Source: Geobacteraceae bacterium
GTDB lineage: Bacteria; Desulfobacterota; Desulfuromonadia; Geobacterales; Pseudopelobacteraceae
NCBI GenBank assembly: GCA_025355965.1
Contig: JANXYR010000060.1
Span: 62,001-126,000 of the forward strand
Direction: 5' to 3'
DNA: 64,000 nucleotides
Shown: one piece after another, positions 8,808 to 18,408 of the stretch
Layout: each line of letters begins with the position of its first letter
How positions within the stretch are numbered: the first letter of the stretch is position 1
The notes under the pieces: generated by a model
The model's database searches: none
Told to the model about the DNA's origin: nothing
The model's input: only the letters and a program-made list of their open reading frames with translations
Position numbers and translations under genes: made by a program

Positions 8808-11597
8808 ATGCATTCTATACTAGACAACAACGATGTCGATATGCTGACATCTACTGGTGAGCGGTATATGCCGGGCATTCATGGTGACGTTGAGCTTGAA
8901 CACCGCCATCGCTACCTTTTTGCTTGCAGAGTCGTAGCTGGTAAATGCGTGCTTGATATTGCAAGTGGTGAAGGGTATGGCAGTGCCATGCTTGCCAGGG
9001 TTGCAGACAAAGTTACTGGTGTTGATATCTCACCTGAGGCGGTATTGCACGCTCAAAAGATGTATCAAGCTGATAATCTTGAATATTTAACTGGCTCGTG
9101 TGCTGCTATTCCCCTTGCGGATTCTAGTGTTGATGTTGTTGTCAGTTTTGAGACTATTGAACATCATTATGAACATGACAATATGATGCGGGAAATTAAA
9201 AGGGTTATGCGACCCGGTGGTGTTTTTGTTATATCCAGTCCAGATAAGCTGGAATACTCGGATAAACCGCGTTTTTGTAACGAATTTCATCTCAAAGAAC
9301 TGTATCGTGATGAATTCGAAAAACTTCTGGGGTTATATTTTAAAAACTATAGTATCTACGGTCAACGAGTCGTATATGGTTCTGCAATTTTTTGTGAGGA
9401 CCGTAACGGCTGCATGGAAAGTTACGAAATTGCAGACAATGCATTACCACCTGTTTCTGGTTTGCCGCATTCTCGTTATTTGATCGCTGTTGCCTCTGAT
9501 GCTGATCTGCCCTTGTTGGGGAGCGGTTTGCTTGAACAGAATGTTAACGAAGCTGATGAGGTGAAAAATATAGTGGCGGAGCGAGACCGGCAGGTAGCTA
9601 ATCGCGACTGGATGATCAATGCATTGCAGGAAACATACAGCTGGCGGCTTACAAAACCATTGAGATTTCTTGGACAACAGGCAAGTAGGGGAAGTCATAA
9701 TATTCGTATGCTGCTTGGTGTAATAAAACAAGGTGGAGGTCCCAAACCCTTCTTGCTGAATGCTCTGCAGGTGATTAAGGAGGAAGGACTCAAAGGGGTC
9801 AAACTCCGGCTATTTAACCTCCGAGAAACATTGTTAGGATATCTGCTAATTCCGACACCAGATGGTTCGCATGTCGGAAGAAACGATTATCAGGAATGGG
9901 TTCGTCGTTACGATACGATCGATGATGAGAAGCGTCGGGACATTAAGAATAAAATCGATGCGATGAAGTCTCAGCCCAAAATATCTATAGTCATGCCAGT
10001 TTATGATCCTCCTCTCCATCTTCTGGAAGAAGCTATTCTATCCGTTCGTAAGCAACTTTACCCTGAATGGGAGTTGTGCATTGCTGATGATGCCTCAAAA
10101 AATGATGCTGTACGGGACTTGTTGAGAGGATATGCAGCAGAAGATTCGAGGATAAAGATTGTTTATAGAACTGAAAATGGCCATATTTCCGTTGCCTCAA
10201 ACTCGGCACTTAAGCTTGCTACTGGTGAATATGTTGCGTTTATGGACAATGATGATCTATTACCCGAACATGCTCTTTTCTGGGTGGCTCAAGCGATTAT
10301 AGACAACCCTGATGTTGGATTGATCTATTCAGACGAAGACAAAATAAATGAAATTGGAGAACGCTACGATCCTTATTTCAAATGTGATTTAAACTATGAG
10401 CTGCTATTAGCTCAAAATATGATTTGTCATCTTGCTGTTTACCGGCGTGATTTGATTGAAGCCGTTGGGGGCTTTCGTGTTGGATTTGAAGGCTCCCAAG
10501 ATTATGACATGGCATTACGTGTCACTGAGCAAATTTCTGTTTCCAGGGTGGTGCATATCCCCCGCGTCCTTTACCATTGGCGTGCAATAGCCGGCAGTAC
10601 CGCTTTGTCTAGTTATGAAAAAGACTATGCTGCTACAGCAGGACGCAGAGCTGTTAATGAACATTTACAACGAAAGAGAGTGTCTGCCGTAGTAGAACCT
10701 GCCCCAGAAATGCCTGCCATGAATCGTGTGCGCTATGCCTTACCACATTCGCTGCCGCTGGTGAGCATAATCATTCCCACGCGGGACCAGGCAGAGCTGC
10801 TGGAGCTCTGTATCAATTCGATTCTTCAACATACCACGTATTCTGCTTACGAAATAGTTGTTATCGATAACGGAAGTGTCGAACCTAAAACAGTGCAGCT
10901 ATTTGCGAGACTTCCCAAGGATAAGGTTACGGTTGTCTCTGATAATTCGCCTTTCAATTATTCCGCACTTAACAACCATGGTGCCAGGATTGCCCGAGGC
11001 GAGTTTCTCTGTCTTATGAACAACGACATTGAAATCCTTACACCTGATTGGCTGGAGGAAATGCTCTCATTTGCAATACGTCCTGAGGTGGGGTGTGTCG
11101 GAGCGAGGCTATGGTACCCAAATGGTCTCCTTCAACACGGCGGGGTTATATTGGGGATAGGAATTGCAGGGCATATATATAAAAGATCAGTACGCGGCCA
11201 TAATGGTCATAAGTATCGGGCTGTGCTCCATCAGAACTTAAGTGCTGTTACCGGTGCCTGTCTCTTGGTTGGACGTCATGTTTTTGAAAAAGTCGGTGGG
11301 CTTGACGAAACTTTTGTCGTTGCTTTAAACGATGTGGATTTTTGCCTTCGAGTGCGCGAAGCTGGATACCGAAATGTTTGGACTCCGTATGCCGAGATGA
11401 TTCACCATGAATCTGCCTCGCGCGGGTTAGATGACACGCCGGAAAAACAGGATCGATTCCATGGAGAATTCCTTCGTATGCAAAAGCGTTGGGGAAATAT
11501 TTTACTGAATGACCCGGCTTACAGTCCGAACCTGACCGTTGATTTTGAAGATTGTAGTCTTGCATGGCCGCCTCGAGTAAACAAAATGTACCCGTAA
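8808..11597 (+). CDS. Three-domain methyltransferase / double GT2 glycosyltransferase fusion
   Basis: A 929-residue multidomain enzyme. Residues about 20-200 are a class I methyltransferase (VLDIASGEGYGSAML, then VVSFETIEHH). Residues about 245-300 form a helical linker containing the TYSWRLTKPLR segment common in surface-glycan GTs. A first GT2 domain starts near 389 (ISIVMPVYDPPLHLLEEAI, metal site MDNDD). A second starts near 650 (LVSIIIPTRDQAELLELC, with CLMNNDIEIL). Such proteins can alternate sugar addition and methylation on one chain, which would fit chain extension and termination for the Wzm/Wzt exporter. An ATG start was chosen; 43 bases separate it from the gene before. Confidence 0.9.
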   Translation: MHSILDNNDVDMLTSTGERYMPGIHGDVELEHRHRYLFACRVVAGKCVLDIASGEGYGSAMLARVADKVTGVDISPEAVLHAQKMYQADNLEYLTGSCAAIPLADSSVDVVVSFETIEHHYEHDNMMREIKRVMRPGGVFVISSPDKLEYSDKPRFCNEFHLKELYRDEFEKLLGLYFKNYSIYGQRVVYGSAIFCEDRNGCMESYEIADNALPPVSGLPHSRYLIAVASDADLPLLGSGLLEQNVNEADEVKNIVAERDRQVANRDWMINALQETYSWRLTKPLRFLGQQASRGSHNIRMLLGVIKQGGGPKPFLLNALQVIKEEGLKGVKLRLFNLRETLLGYLLIPTPDGSHVGRNDYQEWVRRYDTIDDEKRRDIKNKIDAMKSQPKISIVMPVYDPPLHLLEEAILSVRKQLYPEWELCIADDASKNDAVRDLLRGYAAEDSRIKIVYRTENGHISVASNSALKLATGEYVAFMDNDDLLPEHALFWVAQAIIDNPDVGLIYSDEDKINEIGERYDPYFKCDLNYELLLAQNMICHLAVYRRDLIEAVGGFRVGFEGSQDYDMALRVTEQISVSRVVHIPRVLYHWRAIAGSTALSSYEKDYAATAGRRAVNEHLQRKRVSAVVEPAPEMPAMNRVRYALPHSLPLVSIIIPTRDQAELLELCINSILQHTTYSAYEIVVIDNGSVEPKTVQLFARLPKDKVTVVSDNSPFNYSALNNHGARIARGEFLCLMNNDIEILTPDWLEEMLSFAIRPEVGCVGARLWYPNGLLQHGGVILGIGIAGHIYKRSVRGHNGHKYRAVLHQNLSAVTGACLLVGRHVFEKVGGLDETFVVALNDVDFCLRVREAGYRNVWTPYAEMIHHESASRGLDDTPEKQDRFHGEFLRMQKRWGNILLNDPAYSPNLTVDFEDCSLAWPPRVNKMYP

Positions 11598-11620
11598 ATA
11601 CTATCCGTTAGGGATGCCGA

Positions 11621-12535
11621 TTGAGTTGGATGGAGTCGTTGTATATGGATAGAAAAGCAAAGGCTTTATTGCAGGTTGACCCAAACGCGTACGGCATTGA
11701 AATTGGTCCCAGTCACAACCCAATAGCCCCTAAGAAAGATGGCTATAAGGTTCATATTATTGACCATATGAGTTGTGAACAATTGATAACTAAGTATACG
11801 AATCACAACGTAAATCTGAATAATATTGAAGAAGTTGATTTTGTATGGAATGGCGAAAGTTTCTCGGAACTGACAGGCAAAAGTAAATATTACGATTGGA
11901 TTATTGCATCACATCTGATAGAGCATACCCCTGACTTAATTGCTTTTATTAATAATTGTGATACGATCTTGAAAGATAACGGTGTGATATCTCTTGTTAT
12001 TCCTGATAAACGATTCTGTTTTGATCATTTTCGCCCAATAACTGGAATTTCAAGGATCATAGATAGTCATTTCCAGAAGCCTATCATTCACTCCCCAGGG
12101 ACAGTAGCAGAGTATTATCTGAATGTAGTTGCAAAATCTGGAGGTATTGCATGGGATGCGTATACTGCCGGAACATATCGTTTTGTTCATACTTTAGAGG
12201 ACGCACTTCGAGGTGTTGAGTCTGTAATTAATGATAAGGCATATTTAGATGTTCATGCATGGTGCTTTACCCCCCATTCATTCCGATTGATTATTCATGA
12301 CCTTTTTAATCTTGGTTTTATTCCATTCCAAGAACTGAGCTTTTCCCCTACAGTCGGATGTGAATTTTTTGTGACATTAAGCCGAAAAGGGAGCGGTGTC
12401 GACAAGTCACGATTAGAGATGTTGGAACTTATAGAATCAGAACTAAAACATGAAGTGTCTTCATTAGAGGAAAGTGAAACAATGGTAGCAAAATGTAGGG
12501 GTGTTATTAAACGAATAATCAGCAAATTGACCTAA
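11621..12535 (+). CDS. SAM-dependent methyltransferase-like protein
   Basis: A protein of about 304 residues. An early GIEIGPSHNPIAPKK segment near residue 25 resembles a glycine-rich SAM motif, and WIIASHLIEHTPDLIAFINN near 90 matches the post-I acidic/His region of methyltransferases found beside glycosyltransferases. The C-terminal third has no recognised domain. The start is uncertain: TTG 11621 lies 8 bases after an AGGGA site, while ATG 11630 is in frame 9 bases later. The gene is AT-rich like the membrane-protein gene that follows. Confidence 0.75.
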   Translation: MSWMESLYMDRKAKALLQVDPNAYGIEIGPSHNPIAPKKDGYKVHIIDHMSCEQLITKYTNHNVNLNNIEEVDFVWNGESFSELTGKSKYYDWIIASHLIEHTPDLIAFINNCDTILKDNGVISLVIPDKRFCFDHFRPITGISRIIDSHFQKPIIHSPGTVAEYYLNVVAKSGGIAWDAYTAGTYRFVHTLEDALRGVESVINDKAYLDVHAWCFTPHSFRLIIHDLFNLGFIPFQELSFSPTVGCEFFVTLSRKGSGVDKSRLEMLELIESELKHEVSSLEESETMVAKCRGVIKRIISKLT

Positions 12536-12566
12536 TTTGGGTGCTGCGAATGGGAATATAATTATA

Positions 12567-13832
12567 ATGCAAACCAATATAAAACAAAAACTCCCCGAAG
12601 GTTTGCTTTTGCTATTGGTAGTTTTTGTTGTTTTTGCATTTAGGCGACCTGACCAATTATTAAATCCATATATGTGGGTAGAAGAAGGGACCGTTTTTCT
12701 CCCACAGTATAATTCTTACGGTTCATTATCTCTCTTTGCACCTGTTTCGGGCTACCTGGTTATTCCTGCTAAAATTATTTTTATAATTGCGACGAAGATG
12801 TCATTTCTTCATCAACCAGATATAAGTTACTGGTTGACTTATCTATTCACATTTGGAGTGGTTGCCAGCATTGCTTTTTCACCATTACAATTAAAATCGC
12901 CGACTCTATGTGCCATTGCCACATTACTCATACCTACAGATTCAGAAGTATTTGCTGTTTCTGAATATGTTTTTTGGTGGAGCAGTTTGCTCTGTGTTGT
13001 TCCGCTACTTTGGACTGAAAATGATAAGGATGAGTACCCTAAAACACGTGTGTTGATGGTTTTAGTGGGTGGCCTTTCATCGCCGATAATTGTAGGCCTT
13101 TCAACACTATATGCCTTACGCTTATGGAGATATAGAACCTATGCAGATGTTGCTGCTTTTGTGGCATCGCTTGCCGCTTCGGTGATTCAAATTGTCTCAA
13201 TCCTTTATGCAGGTAATTTATCTCGTTCGCCAGGAGTTAAGCTTGACGTACTGTTGGTGTTAGAGAAGTTTTTTGGATATTTCATATATATGCCGATAAA
13301 AAATGATATTTTATGGGAAAGCGTACCATTGTGCTTGGGTCTGGGTCTTTGTTTGTTTTTAATTATAATAATAGCTTCATTTTATTATCGCCAAACGCTT
13401 GATTATGGTTATTGGTTACTTTTAGGATGTCTATTGTTAGTAATAGTGACTTCTGTATCGCGAATTTCGGTTGATTTTATTCATCCAACTATTGCTGGTC
13501 CTAGATATTTCTTTTTCCCCTATATTTTTCTTTCCTGGATACTTATTCAGCTTGCTAATTCTGGAAGAACTATATTGCGTATAGCAGTTTCTTTGGTGTT
13601 CGTATTGTCTCTACGGCAAACTATTTCTTACGGTCAACGATTCCACGACAAAATTGACTGGAAATCTGAGGTTCTTGCTTGTGCAGGGTCAGAATTGTAT
13701 GATTTGCCAGTTCATTATGATGGTAATCGTGAACGGGTTTTGCATCTCCAGCTGTCAGGTGCTGTTTGTCGCGACTTGATTAAACAAAGTATTTATGATT
13801 CTTCGGTGGAAATCTCAGCATTAAATAAATGA
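12567..13832 (+). CDS. Polytopic membrane protein, unknown function
   Basis: A 421-residue integral membrane protein with about ten hydrophobic helices and a short charged N-terminus. After the first helix comes the periplasmic-looking segment YMWVEEGTVFLPQYNSYG. An acidic first loop of this kind is a feature of GT-C type transferases, but no family-specific motif was recognised. The frame is open to TTG 12537; the ATG at 12567 is preferred as it directly precedes the first charged residues and helix. It is AT-rich. It may be a polyprenyl-sugar transferase or a ligase-like protein. Confidence 0.7.
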   Translation: MQTNIKQKLPEGLLLLLVVFVVFAFRRPDQLLNPYMWVEEGTVFLPQYNSYGSLSLFAPVSGYLVIPAKIIFIIATKMSFLHQPDISYWLTYLFTFGVVASIAFSPLQLKSPTLCAIATLLIPTDSEVFAVSEYVFWWSSLLCVVPLLWTENDKDEYPKTRVLMVLVGGLSSPIIVGLSTLYALRLWRYRTYADVAAFVASLAASVIQIVSILYAGNLSRSPGVKLDVLLVLEKFFGYFIYMPIKNDILWESVPLCLGLGLCLFLIIIIASFYYRQTLDYGYWLLLGCLLLVIVTSVSRISVDFIHPTIAGPRYFFFPYIFLSWILIQLANSGRTILRIAVSLVFVLSLRQTISYGQRFHDKIDWKSEVLACAGSELYDLPVHYDGNRERVLHLQLSGAVCRDLIKQSIYDSSVEISALNK

Positions 13833-13872
13833 AATTGACATCTCATAAAATAAGACAGCGGAGCAAATCATA

Positions 13873-14934
13873 ATGTCAGCAATTCTCGTCACCGGCTCAT
13901 CCGGTCTCATCGGTTCTGAAGTAGTCACCTTTTTCCATGGCAAAGGGTTTGACGTACATGGATTGGACAGTAACCAACGAGCAATTTTTTTTGGCCCACA
14001 GGGAGACACCCGCTGGAGACAGCAGCAACTTATTGATACGCTCCCCAACTTCAGGCATCACGAATTGGATATTCGTAACCGTCTGGGGGTGCTTGACCTT
14101 GTTAAGGTGTTAAAACCATCCGGAATAATCCACACTGCCGCTCAACCCTCCCATGATCTGGCAGCCGACATACCGTTCGACGATTTCGATACGAATGCTG
14201 TCGGAACCATGAATCTGCTTGAAGCTGCCCGCCAGGCATGCCCTGAATCACCGTTCATTCACATGTCCACCAATAAGGTATACGGTGATCTGCCCAACTT
14301 GATCAAACTAACCGAAATGGAAACTCGATGGGATTACGCCGACTCGGCGTATACTAATGGTATTAGTGAGAGCTTTTCTATTGACCAGTCCAAGCATTCT
14401 ATCTTTGGTGCATCAAAAGTGGCTGCAGACGTAATGGTTCAGGAATATGGCCGTTATTTCAATATGCCAACCTGCTGCCTTCGCGGAGGCTGCCTTACTG
14501 GCCCGAACCACGCGGGAGTGGAACTGCATGGCTTTTTGAGCTATCTTGTCAAGTGTAACCTTGAAGCCCGCGAATACAGTGTCTTTGGCTACAAAGGGAA
14601 GCAGGTGCGGGACAATATCCACTCCAAAGACGTTGCCAGTTTCATTCACGAGTTCTACCTGAATCCGCGTTGTGGGGAAGTATACAATCTTGGTGGTGGC
14701 AAGGGCAATTCCTGCTCTATACTTGAAGCATTTAAACTCGTTGAAGAGTTAAGCGGTAAAAAACAGCTTTACCGCTATGTCGATGAAAATCGTATCGGCG
14801 ATCATATCTGCTATTACAGCGATCTGACCAAAATGAAAACTCATTATCCCACGTGGAATATAACTAAGTCATTAAAGCAGACGGTAAATGAAATTGTTCA
14901 GTCATGGCAGCAGAATATGCGGAGTCAAGGTTAA
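13873..14934 (+). CDS. NAD-dependent epimerase/dehydratase, CDP-paratose 2-epimerase-like
   Basis: A 353-residue extended short-chain dehydrogenase/reductase. The NAD motif GSSGLIG is at residues 8-14 and [12 protein letters not shown] near 133. An insert [17 protein letters not shown] follows, of the kind seen in CDP-tyvelose/paratose epimerases. The catalytic YxxxK position reads F178-G-A-S-K182, so the usual Tyr is Phe. This was read directly from codon TTT at 14404-14406. The enzyme may use another base, catalyse a different step, or work with its intact paralogue 2.6 kb downstream. The C-terminal [10 protein letters not shown] is typical for substrate binding. Confidence 0.85.
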   Translation: MSAILVTGSSGLIGSEVVTFFHGKGFDVHGLDSNQRAIFFGPQGDTRWRQQQLIDTLPNFRHHELDIRNRLGVLDLVKVLKPSGIIHTAAQPSHDLAADIPFDDFDTNAVGTMNLLEAARQACPESPFIHMSTNKVYGDLPNLIKLTEMETRWDYADSAYTNGISESFSIDQSKHSIFGASKVAADVMVQEYGRYFNMPTCCLRGGCLTGPNHAGVELHGFLSYLVKCNLEAREYSVFGYKGKQVRDNIHSKDVASFIHEFYLNPRCGEVYNLGGGKGNSCSILEAFKLVEELSGKKQLYRYVDENRIGDHICYYSDLTKMKTHYPTWNITKSLKQTVNEIVQSWQQNMRSQG

Positions 14935-16439
14935 TGATACAGATGCAGGATCTTTCCAGTAAGGTTTTACCTGATTTTGGTCAGCGTTTGATCCTGGCAA
15001 TGGGTGTATTTCTTATTATTCTTGGCGTCCGCCTTAGTCTTATCAACTCATTCAGTACCGATATCCCTTATTGGGATCAGTGGGATGGCGAGGCGATGAA
15101 CTTATACGTCCCGTATTTTGAAGGTAAATTAAGCTGGAACAACTGGTTACAGCCTCATAACGAACACCGTATTGTCCTGACCCGTATAGCCATGTTCGCC
15201 TTATTTCTTATCAATGGTCAATGGGATGTACAGTTACAGATGGTTATGAATGCTATTGTCTACTCCGGTGTTGGTATGATGCTGTTCTGGGTACTGATGC
15301 CGGATAAAGTTGTTCGTATTTTCTGGGGGGGGGCAGTTGTAGTTATATTTTCTCTTCCATTTGGGTGGGAGAATACACTTTTTGGTTTTCAGCTTCAGTT
15401 TTACCTGATGATTGGCTTGTCAATTGCGACGCTATGGCTATTGCCCAGAGCGAAATTTGGCACAAAGCGATGGTGTCTGGGTGGATTTTGTGCACTGCTT
15501 TCTCTGTTTACCATGGCCTCCGGCTTTCTGGTGTGTGCGGTTGTGTTGGTGATACTTCTTGTTGAAATGGTTAGGGAGAGAGAAAAGTCCAAGCGTTTAG
15601 ATTGCTTGCCGACTGTGCTGCTGTCCCTGTTAATCGTTATTTCTGGTATGCTCCTTAAAGGGCATGTCCCTGCCCATCATGTGCTACAGGCACACTCGAT
15701 AGGGACATTTTTACTGGCTTTGGCCGCCAATCTCTCGTGGCCGATTCAAGGCGTTACTTTCTGGGCTTTACTGCAATGGTTGCCCTTTGTCCTCTACTTG
15801 GGCACATATCTCTGGACGGGCGAACTTTCTAATAAAATGACCTTTATCGTCGGTCTTGGTCTACTGGTTGTACTCCAGGCGGCTGCAACTGCGTATGCCC
15901 GTGGAGGTGGTTCAATTCAGCCCGCATCACGCTATCTGGATATTTTTTCCTTGGGAGTGCTGATAAACTTGTATGCTATGTTGGAGCTTCTTAGCAAGTA
16001 TTGGAAGCGCATCAGACTACGTGTAGTATGGGGCTTATGTATCGTCTGGATCATGACGAATTGCACCGGCTTTTTTGTGTGTACCCGCTTTAATGTCATC
16101 TTGCACCTTCCCGAAGTACATTCTTCGCAGCAGGCCGCCTTGGAAAATGTAAGTAAGTATATCAAGGCGAGGCGTATAAATTCACTTGCCAGCTTGCCGA
16201 ATCACGACTTACCATACCCTGATCGCAAGCGGCTTGAGCTGATACTTGATAATCCAAGCGTCTTGAAAATATTACCACCAAGCCTGGTGCCGGAAAACAA
16301 GGACGGAAGATTGCGTATCATCTCCAAAGGGTTGCTATCAACGAGCCGCATTATATTTTTCTGTGGTCTGAGTTGTTTCCTGATCGGGATCATTCGTATA
16401 GCAGGCCTGAATATGAGGCGTGAGAAATTGATGTCATAA
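14934..16439 (+). CDS. Polytopic membrane protein, GT-C-like
   Basis: A 501-residue integral membrane protein with roughly ten to twelve helices. The first large loop contains TDIPYWDQWDGEAMNLYVPY and then HNEHRIVLTR. Acidic residues in the first periplasmic loop and a conserved HNEH segment recall uncharacterised GT-C/PMT-like proteins of O-antigen clusters. The ATG at 14934 overlaps the epimerase stop (TAATG) and is preferred to the in-frame upstream ATG at 14904. A run of nine G residues at 15325-15333 lies inside the coding region. The substrate is unknown. Confidence 0.75.
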   Translation: MIQMQDLSSKVLPDFGQRLILAMGVFLIILGVRLSLINSFSTDIPYWDQWDGEAMNLYVPYFEGKLSWNNWLQPHNEHRIVLTRIAMFALFLINGQWDVQLQMVMNAIVYSGVGMMLFWVLMPDKVVRIFWGGAVVVIFSLPFGWENTLFGFQLQFYLMIGLSIATLWLLPRAKFGTKRWCLGGFCALLSLFTMASGFLVCAVVLVILLVEMVREREKSKRLDCLPTVLLSLLIVISGMLLKGHVPAHHVLQAHSIGTFLLALAANLSWPIQGVTFWALLQWLPFVLYLGTYLWTGELSNKMTFIVGLGLLVVLQAAATAYARGGGSIQPASRYLDIFSLGVLINLYAMLELLSKYWKRIRLRVVWGLCIVWIMTNCTGFFVCTRFNVILHLPEVHSSQQAALENVSKYIKARRINSLASLPNHDLPYPDRKRLELILDNPSVLKILPPSLVPENKDGRLRIISKGLLSTSRIIFFCGLSCFLIGIIRIAGLNMRREKLMS

Positions 16440-16518
16440 AAGCAATTGTGTTGGCGGTGTTTCAGTGAAATCAAGCAGGCACGGCCTAGTTTTCTATGAT
16501 GCGCAAAGGAGTTTAGGT

Positions 16519-17595
16519 TTGGGTAAGAAGGTACTTATAACTGGCATCTGTGGTTTTGTAGGGAGTACACTGGCAAAGTCTTGGCTTGACGCTGAGGCTG
16601 GTCTTGAGATCTGCGGGATTGACAACTTCATCAGGCAGGGCAGCGAAAATAACAGAGTTGAACTTCAAAAACTTGGAATAAAGCTTTTCCACGGTGACAT
16701 TCGCACTGCTTCCGATTTTGAATCACTGCCGCCGGTTGATTGGGTGATTGACGCCGCCGCTAATCCGAGTGTTCTTGCTGGTATTGACGGTCAAACAAGC
16801 AGCCGCCAGCTTGTCGAGCATAATCTTTTTGGTACCGTGAACATTCTGGAATACTGCAAGCGCTGCAACGCCGGATTTATACTCATAAGTACCAGCAGGG
16901 TACACTCTATATCTGCGCTGTCAGAAATTAAAGTAGAGCCGTACGATAAAGCATTCCGACTTATTCAAGGTCAGGATTTTCCGGTCGGACTTACCAATGC
17001 AGGAATTAGTGAATCTTTTAGTACTGCACCTCCGATATCTCTTTATGGTAGCACTAAACTGGCATCGGAAGCATTGGCGCTGGAATATGGTGAAACTTTC
17101 GGATTCCCGGTATGGATAAACCGATGCGGCGTTCTCGCAGGAGCCGGACAGTTCGGCAGACCAGACCAAGGGATATTTGCTTTCTGGATCAATTCCTGGC
17201 TCAGGCAAAAGCCACTCAGATATATCGGGTTCGGAGGCAAGGGTCATCAGGTTCGTGATGCCCTGCATCCACGCGATCTGATTCCTCTGTTGCGGAAGCA
17301 GACGACTCCAGGTGCTTCAGCGCCTGCCAGGGTTGTGAATATTGGTGGTGGAGAAGAAAATGCGATGTCCCTGGCTGAACTAAGCTCTTGGTGCAGGAGT
17401 AGATACGGAGAGCGCTTCCTTGGCTGCGATCCTGAGTTACGCCGCTTTGATATCCCTTGGCTGATCATGGATTCAACCGTTGCCGGGGATATTTGGGGGT
17501 GGCGCCCAGAGACATGCATTGAAGACATTCTTGATGAGATCGCGGTTCATGCTGAGAATCACCCTGATTGGCTTGAACTTTCGGGTTGTATATGA
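16519..17595 (+). CDS. NAD-dependent epimerase/dehydratase, CDP-paratose 2-epimerase-like
   Basis: A 358-residue extended SDR enzyme. The dinucleotide motif GICGFVG spans residues 9-15, and a complete YGSTK catalytic motif has Tyr176 and Lys180. The insert NAGISESF just before it is shared with the paralogue at 13.9 kb. The frame is open to GTG 16465, but TTG 16519 sits 7 bases after a strong AAAGGAG site and places the Rossmann motif at the N-terminus, so it is the better start. It likely interconverts a nucleotide sugar used by the cluster. The stop overlaps the next ATG as ATGA. Confidence 0.87.
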   Translation: MGKKVLITGICGFVGSTLAKSWLDAEAGLEICGIDNFIRQGSENNRVELQKLGIKLFHGDIRTASDFESLPPVDWVIDAAANPSVLAGIDGQTSSRQLVEHNLFGTVNILEYCKRCNAGFILISTSRVHSISALSEIKVEPYDKAFRLIQGQDFPVGLTNAGISESFSTAPPISLYGSTKLASEALALEYGETFGFPVWINRCGVLAGAGQFGRPDQGIFAFWINSWLRQKPLRYIGFGGKGHQVRDALHPRDLIPLLRKQTTPGASAPARVVNIGGGEENAMSLAELSSWCRSRYGERFLGCDPELRRFDIPWLIMDSTVAGDIWGWRPETCIEDILDEIAVHAENHPDWLELSGCI

Positions 17596-18356
17596 ATGGT
17601 GCGCCAGAAAATATAAAAAAGTTGCAGCTCCTTTCAATAGTTCTCCCTGCGCGTGACGAAGAGGGTTGCATTTGTTCCACTGTCGAGCATCTTCATCTGG
17701 AACTTCGTCTGCAGGGGGTTCCGCACGAAATAATCGTTGTTGATGACGGTAGCACAGATCGTACCTGGGAACTTCTGCAGGACCTGCGGCAGCATCTGCC
17801 TAATCTGAAACCGATTCAGAATAATGGGCTGCATGGTTTCGGGCGGGCAATTATTTGCGGGCTCGACAATATGTGCGGGGATGCTGTTGTTGTCATGATG
17901 GCTGACGAATCAGACGATTGCCGCGATGTTGTACGTTATTGGGAAGAGTTGAACAGAGGAGTAGATTGCGTATTTGGCAGCCGTTTCATAAGGGGAGGCG
18001 GAACCATCGATTACCCTGTTGTAAAAATGGTTTTCAACCGGATTGCGAACAAATTTTTGCAGCTGCTATTCGGGATAAAGCTCAATGACACTACCAATGC
18101 TTTCAAAGCATACCGCGTAGAAGTTATCGAAGGTTGTCGCCCGCTTATAGCACCGCATTTCAACCTGACGGTAGAGTTGCCGTTAAAGGCAATTGTACGC
18201 GGGTTCAGTTGGAACGTCATGCCGATAACCTGGCGTAATCGCAGATCCGGTGTTGCAAAACTGAAGATCAAGGAGATGGGGAGCCGGTATCTTTTTATCT
18301 GCCTCTATATCTGGCTAGAAAAATATTTTTCATGTGGTGATTACAGGAAACACTGA
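17592..18356 (+). CDS. Glycosyltransferase family 2, dolichol-phosphate-mannose-synthase-like
   Basis: A 254-residue soluble GT2 enzyme. LSIVLPARDEEGCICSTVEH leads the fold, then VVDDGSTDRTWELL, the DxD-type MMADESDDC, FGSRFIRGGG and LNDTTNAFKAYR. The last element matches polyprenol-phosphate sugar synthases, where the acceptor is the lipid phosphate. It would make a lipid-linked sugar for the GT-C-like membrane proteins of the cluster. The ATG at 17592 overlaps the epimerase stop; the TTG at 17586 is an alternative. Confidence 0.9.
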   Translation: MNGAPENIKKLQLLSIVLPARDEEGCICSTVEHLHLELRLQGVPHEIIVVDDGSTDRTWELLQDLRQHLPNLKPIQNNGLHGFGRAIICGLDNMCGDAVVVMMADESDDCRDVVRYWEELNRGVDCVFGSRFIRGGGTIDYPVVKMVFNRIANKFLQLLFGIKLNDTTNAFKAYRVEVIEGCRPLIAPHFNLTVELPLKAIVRGFSWNVMPITWRNRRSGVAKLKIKEMGSRYLFICLYIWLEKYFSCGDYRKH

Positions 18357-18408
18357 TGGCCATGGAAGGGCCTGCTTCAGAGCTTATTTTTGAATATGTT
18401 GCTCTCGT

